Part shown: piece by piece, positions 59,181 through 64,000 of the stretch
How positions within the stretch are numbered: the first letter of the stretch is position 1
Layout of the letters: each line of letters opens with the position of its first letter
Assembly: GCA_039621445.1 (NCBI GenBank)
Contig: CP154955.1
Location: forward strand, 21,565,823-21,629,822
Direction: 5' to 3'
Source: Euglena gracilis
Taxonomy: Eukaryota > Euglenida > Euglenophyceae > Euglenales
Length of the DNA stretch: 64,000 bases
Made by a program: the position numbers and the translations under genes
Notes under the pieces: model-generated
What the model saw: the letters and a program-made list of their open reading frames with translations, nothing else
Database searches by the model: none
Told to the model about the DNA's origin: nothing

Positions 59181-60582
59181 GGATTCCGTGCTTGGCGTTC
59201 GAGCAAATTACTGCTCAGCGTCACCACGATTCGAGTAAACTGCTGCGACTGGGGATGGTCGGGTTTCCCGACGTGCCCGTTCTGCCGTCACATCTGGCGC
59301 TGGCGAAGCTTCCTCGTCAACGTCGACGTGCATCGCCGCGGGCGGATTTTTTCGACCTCGGCGAGCGGCGCTGTGGCTGCGGCGTCAGATTTTCCGGGCC
59401 GCGGTCACGCTTGCCGGCGGCAGAGCTTGTGGGTCGTGCTGGAGGCGCTTCCGCCACAGCAACCTCCTGCTGTCGCGCTGGTTGACTTGATCGTGATGGA
59501 GCTGGGACTCCTGTGAGAGCTGACAAAGCAGCAGCATACTGCTGGCGCTCTTCCCGTGTCATTTCCGCCCGGGCAGGGTATCCCTGGCCGGCGGAAACAG
59601 GGGGACGACGTGCTATTTGTCGTTGGATTGTCACAGCATATTCATACTGTTGACGCTCCTCCTCAGTCTCGAACGGCCGGCCAGTCCACGGGTTAACGGG
59701 TTCATCCCGTACCGGGGAACTGGTGCCGCACGAGGCGCCGCCGCGGCTTCCCGCGGACGAGCGCTTCGGGCAGAGTCAGACGTCGGGGGAGGATTTCCCT
59801 CCGCAGGACGTCGTGGGATAGGGTCAGGTATGGTTGGGTGGGGTTGAGGTGGATACACGTACTGATCCCGTGGCTTTGGCGCCTCCTGGGGGTAATCCCC
59901 AGAGACGGTGTACTGATACACAGGCTCCTGCGCAGGATAATCCCGCCGGGGCATGCGCGCAGGGGATCGAAAAATACTTTCTTTCACACGTGGGTGTTCA
60001 CTCCGGACAGGTGCTTCCACTGTCTCTTCCTCGGGTAATCCGGGGGAGTGAGCACGAAAATGTGCAGTGTAAGTGCCAACTGGTGGTACCTGCCGTGCGA
60101 CCTGTGGCGGGACTTCCACGCCCAGGTCACGCATGGTAATGTCCGCCGTGAATCCCGACGTGTCCGGGTTGGTGTAATACAGCAGACCGGTCATCGTCGC
60201 CTGGGCGCACATACACCACAGGGCTGGAGGGGTATTCGCGATGGTCAAAATTTTACGGCGTTGGTCATCCCACAATGCCTGGGTTAGGTGGTCTGGTGCC
60301 GGGTTTGCGCTCATACGCATAACCCGGCTCATCGTCTCCGCCGTGCGGTGGATCATCACACCCGCATACGGTGGGAATGCGACGAGAGCCTGATGGCTGA
60401 GATGGCCGCGCTTCCGCGGGCATCTGGGTCATCCTGCTACTGCTGCTGGCTTCAGGGTTTCCCTGAGCCGCAGTCCGTGCAGGTGGCTGTGTACCGTATC
60501 GGTACGCAAACTGGTCAGTTTGAGGGTGAGTGGTGGGGTGGTAAGGCGTTCCTCCGCCTGGCTCCCTTCCACCGGGCAGCAT
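59181..60582 (-). pseudogene. Unknown transposon-associated ORF, N-terminal part (several frameshifts)
   Basis: Consecutive open segments (60,582-60,265; 60,359-59,631; 59,634-59,317) overlap in alternating frames and read as one protein. It has a Pro/Gln-rich start, a segment TQALWDDQRRKILTIANTPP, TGLLYYTNPDTSGF, a long Pro/Arg linker (PQEAPKPRDQYVYPPQ) and TREERQQYAAAL. Composition resembles retroelement gag linkers, but no zinc knuckle or known domain is visible. At least two indels are needed to link the parts. Confidence 0.45.
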
Positions 60583-60744
60583 GATACAGCCCGGGGTCGG
60601 TACGGTGTGATGTTGGGGTTGTTTGTTGTAAGGTGTGTAAGGGTAACCGCTTGAGTATTATTTGCTAAAAAGTCTGCTGAAAGAAAGAATGATAATAATT
60701 AATGATTAAAAGAAGAGACAACAACATGGGTTTCCCGTGCGTTC

Positions 60745-61209
60745 TCAAAAACTTGTCATGGAAACATCAATGTTATGCTTCTTGTTCCACAGCTTCCAAT
60801 CTTGTTGGACATAGCCAACAAAACTGGTTGCTGGTTCCCAAGTGTCCTCATCGGGCCCATACCCTTTCCAGCGGACCTTCCAAAGGTGCATACCTTTGTC
60901 GATTTTGTGATTGATGATTTTATCGACTACAAAGTCGTCCGTCTCAGGTAATCTGGAACGGGGTTTGAAGTGCAAACACGGGATGGGTTTCCTATCCAGT
61001 GGCGACAGGTATGGTTTGAAGTCGTCCATATGAACGTCCTCAACACCATTCGGTAATGCCACCTTGTAACGCCCGCTGGTATCTAGTCTTTCTAGGATTT
61101 CACAGGGGCCGAGCCAGAGGGGGTCCAGCTTGGAAGACTGCATGCGAGTACGGCTATTCCGCACCCACACGCGGTCACCGGGACTATACACAGGTGACTT
61201 GAAATTCTG
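60745..61209 (-). CDS. Ty3/gypsy chromodomain, integrase C-terminus
   Basis: Reads NFKSPVYSPGDRVWVRNSRT (the GDxVWv SH3-like end of integrase), KLDPLWLGPCEILERLDTSG, then VDKIINHKIDKGMHLWKVRW and KGYGPDEDTWEPATSF, a full chromodomain, ending KHNIDVSMTSF and stop. Chromodomains steer chromovirus integration to marked chromatin. The aromatic cage is largely present (W in LWKVRWKGY and in TWEP). The upstream frame is interrupted by a poly-A tract and a shift. Confidence 0.88.
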   Translation of the reverse strand, partial: QNFKSPVYSPGDRVWVRNSRTRMQSSKLDPLWLGPCEILERLDTSGRYKVALPNGVEDVHMDDFKPYLSPLDRKPIPCLHFKPRSRLPETDDFVVDKIINHKIDKGMHLWKVRWKGYGPDEDTWEPATSFVGYVQQDWKLWNKKHNIDVSMTSF

Positions 61210-61210
61210 C

Positions 61211-61219
61211 AAAAAAAAA

Positions 61220-61258
<39 letters not shown>

Positions 61259-61277
61259 AAAAAAAAAAAAAAAAAAA
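61211..61277 (+). repeat. 67-base A-rich homopolymer inside gypsy ORF
   Basis: Almost pure A with one C and one T. In the coding (minus) direction it would add about 22 phenylalanines between the integrase linker and GDRVWV. Confidence 0.9.
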
Positions 61278-61543
61278 CCATTTCCGTTTGGTTGCATGAA
61301 TATCAGTCACGCGCTTCTGGACTGCAGAACGTAGATTTTCTACTTCCGCAAACCAGGTCTCGCAACTGACACTCGTTCGGGCGGGTCTCTCCGAAGGGAC
61401 GTCCCCTATTGCCGGAGGGCCCGTCCGAAAACTAATTTATAGGGGGAGTGAGGCAAAACCAACCCTGGTAGGGTATTGATATAAAACAAAGACCATGGTA
61501 GAACTGATATCCAGTTGCTGCGCGAGTCAGCCAGTGAAAGGCG
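61278..61543 (-). pseudogene. Ty3/gypsy integrase, segment 3' of the LTR insertion
   Basis: Contains SLADSRSNWISVLPWSLFYI and LPHSPYKLVFGRALRQ, the GPY-type region after the catalytic core. A frameshift near 61,420 moves the continuation (ETWFAEVENLRSAVQKRVTD) to another frame. The first codons follow directly from the integrase part at 63,224 once the nested element and one target copy are removed. Confidence 0.85.
61540..61543. repeat. Target-site duplication GGCG, left copy
   Basis: Paired with 63,224-63,227; both abut the TG...CA ends. Confidence 0.8.
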
Positions 61544-61788
61544 TGTTTTCTGAGTGTCTCCTTGTACCCACTGGGGGGTCAAACTTGAAAACTTTTCTTT
61601 TCCAGCAGCACTCACTTTCCTTCAGCATAGCACAAACCAAGACTTGAAATCTTCATCTGGCGCTCAGGCCTTCCAGGAGTCAAAGAGTTCAGGACAGTTG
61701 CAGCTGCAAAACAGAAATTTTGTAATTAGGATAGGCGCCTCCTAATTCAATTTTGGGTTTTTAAATTTTAAACCTGGCGCCGCCCACA
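61544..61788 (-). repeat. LTR, 3' copy in element orientation
   Basis: 245 bases, by eye identical to 62,979-63,223. Starts TGTTTTCTGAG and ends CGCCCACA on the plus strand. Confidence 0.93.
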
Positions 61789-62220
61789 CACCCCTCTCTG
61801 GACACTTCGTGCCCACTGCCTTCGGCAATTTTTTGCGGCGCCAAAATTGGCCTTTTTTCTTTTGGGGGGGGGGGCGGCTGAAATTTGTTTTGTTTTTAAA
61901 TTTTTGAACGCTGAGTCAGGGATATAATACAGCTGACAGGGATTTAGTCCAACAATGTCCAGCACAAATAGGGGGGCCACAGGGCCACCAGCCCACCCCA
62001 GAGCCCTTGGGGCACCCTGGGAAAGGTTGGTCCCCCTCCCAACCTTCCCCAGGGCACTCCTGGGATGAGGGGGCCAGTGGGGGGCTGCCAGGGGGAGTCC
62101 CAGGGCCTGTGAGTAGGCCCCCTTGTAGCGGTTCTCCCACCTGGGCCCTGGGCCTGGGCCACTGGCCAGCACAAACTCAAAGCCCACTTTGCAAGGAGGG
62201 GGCTCAGATTGAACACACAA
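61789..62220 (-). other. Non-coding internal part of nested LTR element
   Basis: Follows the ORF stop in element orientation and ends in the polypurine tract. G/C-rich with no domain. Confidence 0.6.
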
Positions 62221-63075
62221 TCATTGCAAAGAGACTTCACCACTTGAATCACTGAAATTTGGGCTGTCCCCTGTGCCGACCTGGAGCCTAAGGTGCACTT
62301 GTGGGGAGGACCCTCCTTTCATCTTTTGCCTCCTCATTCTCCTTTTTGCTGAACTTGAAATTGGATTGGGAACTTTTGCCAATTTGAAACATTGACTTAT
62401 CCTTCCACAGACAAATGCCACTTGTACTGGCCATTTTGTGGGGGGGACTGTGAACCCTGCCCCAACCAACTCAAACAACGGCGTGGCACAAGGATACTCC
62501 AGCATTCTGACAACAATGTCTTGAAGATCTTCCCACCAGGGGGCAGTAACCCACTTTGGTACAACCAACACCGCATGACCATGATCCTTCTTCAGCTTGT
62601 GGATGACATTTGCAATGAGGCTGAAGGGGGGATTTGCCCACAACAATCCAACAATGGAATGTGTCCACTTCACTGTGAAGGAATCTTCTACAAATTGTGA
62701 CCCAGGTCCCCACCAGCATTTGAATCTCTTGCTTTCTTCCAAACTGAATGCATCAATGTTGGGGGTCTTCAATCCCAATCTGTCAATGATTTCAACAACA
62801 TACTGAAATTTTACTGCATACAGCTCAGATTTCCAGCCCAGTTTTCTGCAGCATTGATCTTCCCAGATTTCTTCATCATTGACAATCCCTGAACTGACAC
62901 TTTCTGAAATGTCCATTTCTTCTGGCCAAACTGGCTGACTTTTGGCCTCCAGACCTTGAGCAACAATTGAACTCTTTGTGTTTTCTGAGTGTCTCCTTGT
63001 ACCCACTGGGGGGTCAAACTTGAAAACTTTTCTTTTCCAGCAGCACTCACTTTCCTTCAGCATAGCACAAACCAA
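62221..63075 (-). CDS. Dam-like methyltransferase-type domain protein of nested LTR element
   Basis: An intact 284-codon ORF whose first Met lies inside the 5' LTR. The N-terminal ~110 residues have no assigned fold. From about residue 115 it reads NIDAFSLEESKRFKCWWGPG, then a WANPPFSLI motif, AVLVVPKWVTAPWWEDL and TVPPTKWPVQVAFVCGR, followed by a basic RRMRRQKMKGG tail. The D.F...N/S..RF...W, ANPP(F/W)(S/T)LI and VVP.W...WW signatures are those of the domain C-terminal to RNase H in both DIRS elements here. NPPF corresponds to the catalytic (D/N)PP(Y/F/W) of adenine methyltransferases. Activity is not established. Confidence 0.82.
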   Translation of the reverse strand: MVCAMLKESECCWKRKVFKFDPPVGTRRHSENTKSSIVAQGLEAKSQPVWPEEMDISESVSSGIVNDEEIWEDQCCRKLGWKSELYAVKFQYVVEIIDRLGLKTPNIDAFSLEESKRFKCWWGPGSQFVEDSFTVKWTHSIVGLLWANPPFSLIANVIHKLKKDHGHAVLVVPKWVTAPWWEDLQDIVVRMLEYPCATPLFELVGAGFTVPPTKWPVQVAFVCGRISQCFKLAKVPNPISSSAKRRMRRQKMKGGSSPQVHLRLQVGTGDSPNFSDSSGEVSLQ

Positions 63076-63223
63076 GACTTGAAATCTTCATCTGGCGCTC
63101 AGGCCTTCCAGGAGTCAAAGAGTTCAGGACAGTTGCAGCTGCAAAACAGAAATTTTGTAATTAGGATAGGCGCCTCCTAATTCAATTTTGGGTTTTTAAA
63201 TTTTAAACCTGGCGCCGCCCACA
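62979..63223 (-). repeat. LTR, 5' copy in element orientation
   Basis: 245 bases; contains the start of the ORF. The promoter should lie within it, but no TATA or initiator could be assigned. Confidence 0.93.
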
Positions 63224-63674
63224 GGCGAAGCATATTCACGACGGATTTCACGGCTGCCTCGGCTCTACCATTGCCTTTGGGTCGGTATATAATGGAAAAA
63301 TGTTGCTCAATTCCGAGTAAACCGCACAAAGTGGTGAAAAACCTTGAAGAAATCAAATGGTCTTGATCACTCACGATTTCATTCGGTAAACCCATTAAGC
63401 AAATACATTTCTCCAAAAATATAGTTGCCAAACTTTGAGCAGTCAACCCTGACTTCTGGCATGGAATGGCTACAATGTACCCACTCAGCCTACAGACGAC
63501 AACAAAAGCGTAATCGTAAATTTTGTCGTCCGTTCCTTTGCACGGTTCTAATTCCAGAAAATCCATGCAGATGGATGTAAAAATGTCAGGGGGTACGGGG
63601 AAAAAGTCCATCGTACCAGGGGGGGTACCTCTGCGGGGTTTTACCGCTTGACAAGTTTGACACCGTCGCGCTAT
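63224..63674 (-). CDS. Ty3/gypsy integrase, catalytic core
   Basis: Reads CMDFLELEPC (first Asp), DYAFVVVCRLSGYIVAIPCQ, NEIVSDQDHLISSRFF (second Asp) and EQHFSIIYRPKGNGRAEAAV (Glu), the D,D-35-E triad of retroviral-type integrases. The core is complete, but the protein is cut after NMLRL by the nested LTR element and runs on into its LTR. Confidence 0.9.
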
Positions 63675-64000
63675 TCACAAACAGCGTGAGTAATGCTCTT
63701 TCTCACTCAGGGTTGTGCAATACCTGCGGCCCACAAACGAAAGAAGTTTTGGGGCCCCAGGGTGACCATGGTTGTGATAACGCAAAATCACATCATCAAC
63801 CAGGTCCTGGGGGATACAATATTTGTAACCCGATTCATTGCGAAAAACCAACCGTAAAGGTGAAACAGTGCAATTGTCCAGCACTTCGCCATTACGAAGT
63901 CTGGTGACAATGGTGTCATACACCGGATCACGACTATAATCCCATTCGCGAAAGAACAGTGGAGAAGGGGACTCCGTGCGTGTAATACGTCGGGGTCCGG
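63675..64000 (-). pseudogene. Ty3/gypsy integrase zinc-binding domain and RNase H linker, partial
   Basis: Continues the core frame upstream to the window edge. It has YHNHGHPGAPKLL (His pair) and, just across an in-frame TGA at 63,675-63,677, RRCQTCQAVK (Cys pair), making the HHCC zinc finger. Upstream text (SPLFFREWDYSRDPVYDTIV) is the usual linker after RNase H. Reverse transcriptase and gag lie outside the window. Confidence 0.85.

Larger units (their letters stand above)
61544..63223 (-). mobile_element. Small LTR element carrying a Dam-like domain, nested in gypsy integrase
   Basis: 1,680 bases bounded by two 245-base direct repeats that begin TG and end CA. The 4-base direct repeat GGCG flanks it (61,540-61,543 and 63,224-63,227). 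A purine tract AGAGAGGGGTG (minus strand, 61,789-61,799) sits against the 3' LTR. The sequence after the 5' LTR (CAAAGAGTTC) is not an obvious tRNA primer site. No reverse transcriptase, RNase H, protease or integrase is present, so movement would depend on another element. Identical LTRs imply recent insertion. Confidence 0.9.

Noticed and set aside
60583-60744. LTR of the chromovirus between the chromodomain stop and the next ORF
   Set aside because: No second copy is in the window and no TG...CA boundaries could be set.
63675-63677. TGA as a sense codon
   Set aside because: A TAG lesion and several frameshifts occur in the same elements, and a host gene ends in TGA, so decay is the simpler explanation. 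Kept only as a low-interest test.

Overview
The window is eukaryotic nuclear DNA. Coding information sits in short GC-rich exons with GT...AG borders, separated by introns from 51 bases to over 3 kb. There are filamin repeats, an SR-type splicing factor, a protein disulfide isomerase, an interstitial TTAGGG tract, kilobase-scale microsatellites and several classes of eukaryotic transposon. I see no rRNA, tRNA, operon, Shine-Dalgarno or CRISPR signal. The species cannot be named from sequence alone. A repeat-laden genome of a protist, alga or other simple eukaryote would fit.

Layout. 1-8.9 kb: five exons of a filamin-repeat gene (+ strand, 3.2-6.3 kb) inside a large inverted-repeat environment, with an hAT-type MITE in one intron. 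8.9-20.6 kb: an SR-protein gene (+ strand) with an RS block, RRM1, a second RS block, RRM2 and an Arg-Asp repeat tail ending at 20,593. 21.2-25.7 kb: a structurally complete DIRS-type tyrosine-recombinase retrotransposon (+), with terminal inverted repeats and a two-part internal complementary region. 26.2-30.3 kb: a second, divergent and truncated DIRS element (-), joined at about 30.25 kb to a Ty3/gypsy protease scrap. 30.6-34.4 kb: likely host exons, a trinucleotide repeat and a telomere-like tract. 34.4-35.8 kb: a 1.4 kb CA/GCAC microsatellite. 36-46 kb: repeat-dominated DNA with foldback elements, 10-bp and ~100-bp tandem repeats, palindromic GGTTACC/CCGCGG arrays, a second hAT MITE and a G-run. 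46.3-48.2 kb: candidate exons of an unidentified + strand gene. 49.0-52.3 kb: three phase-compatible PDI exons (-). 56.1-57.6 kb: a mariner-like non-autonomous element filled with CT and TATACA microsatellites. 57.8-64 kb: a decayed chromodomain Ty3/gypsy element (-) with a frameshifted unknown ORF region downstream of its pol end. Its integrase is split by a small LTR element (61,544-63,223).

The most unusual item is that 1,680-bp nested element. It has two apparently identical 245-bp TG...CA LTRs, a 4-bp target duplication and a polypurine tract. Its only substantial ORF carries the Dam-like methyltransferase-type domain otherwise seen here in the DIRS elements, and it has no visible reverse transcriptase or integrase. 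Taking out the element and one target copy puts the host integrase back in frame.

Exon limits below were worked out by eye from splice dinucleotides, reading phase and domain continuity. They are models, not transcript evidence.
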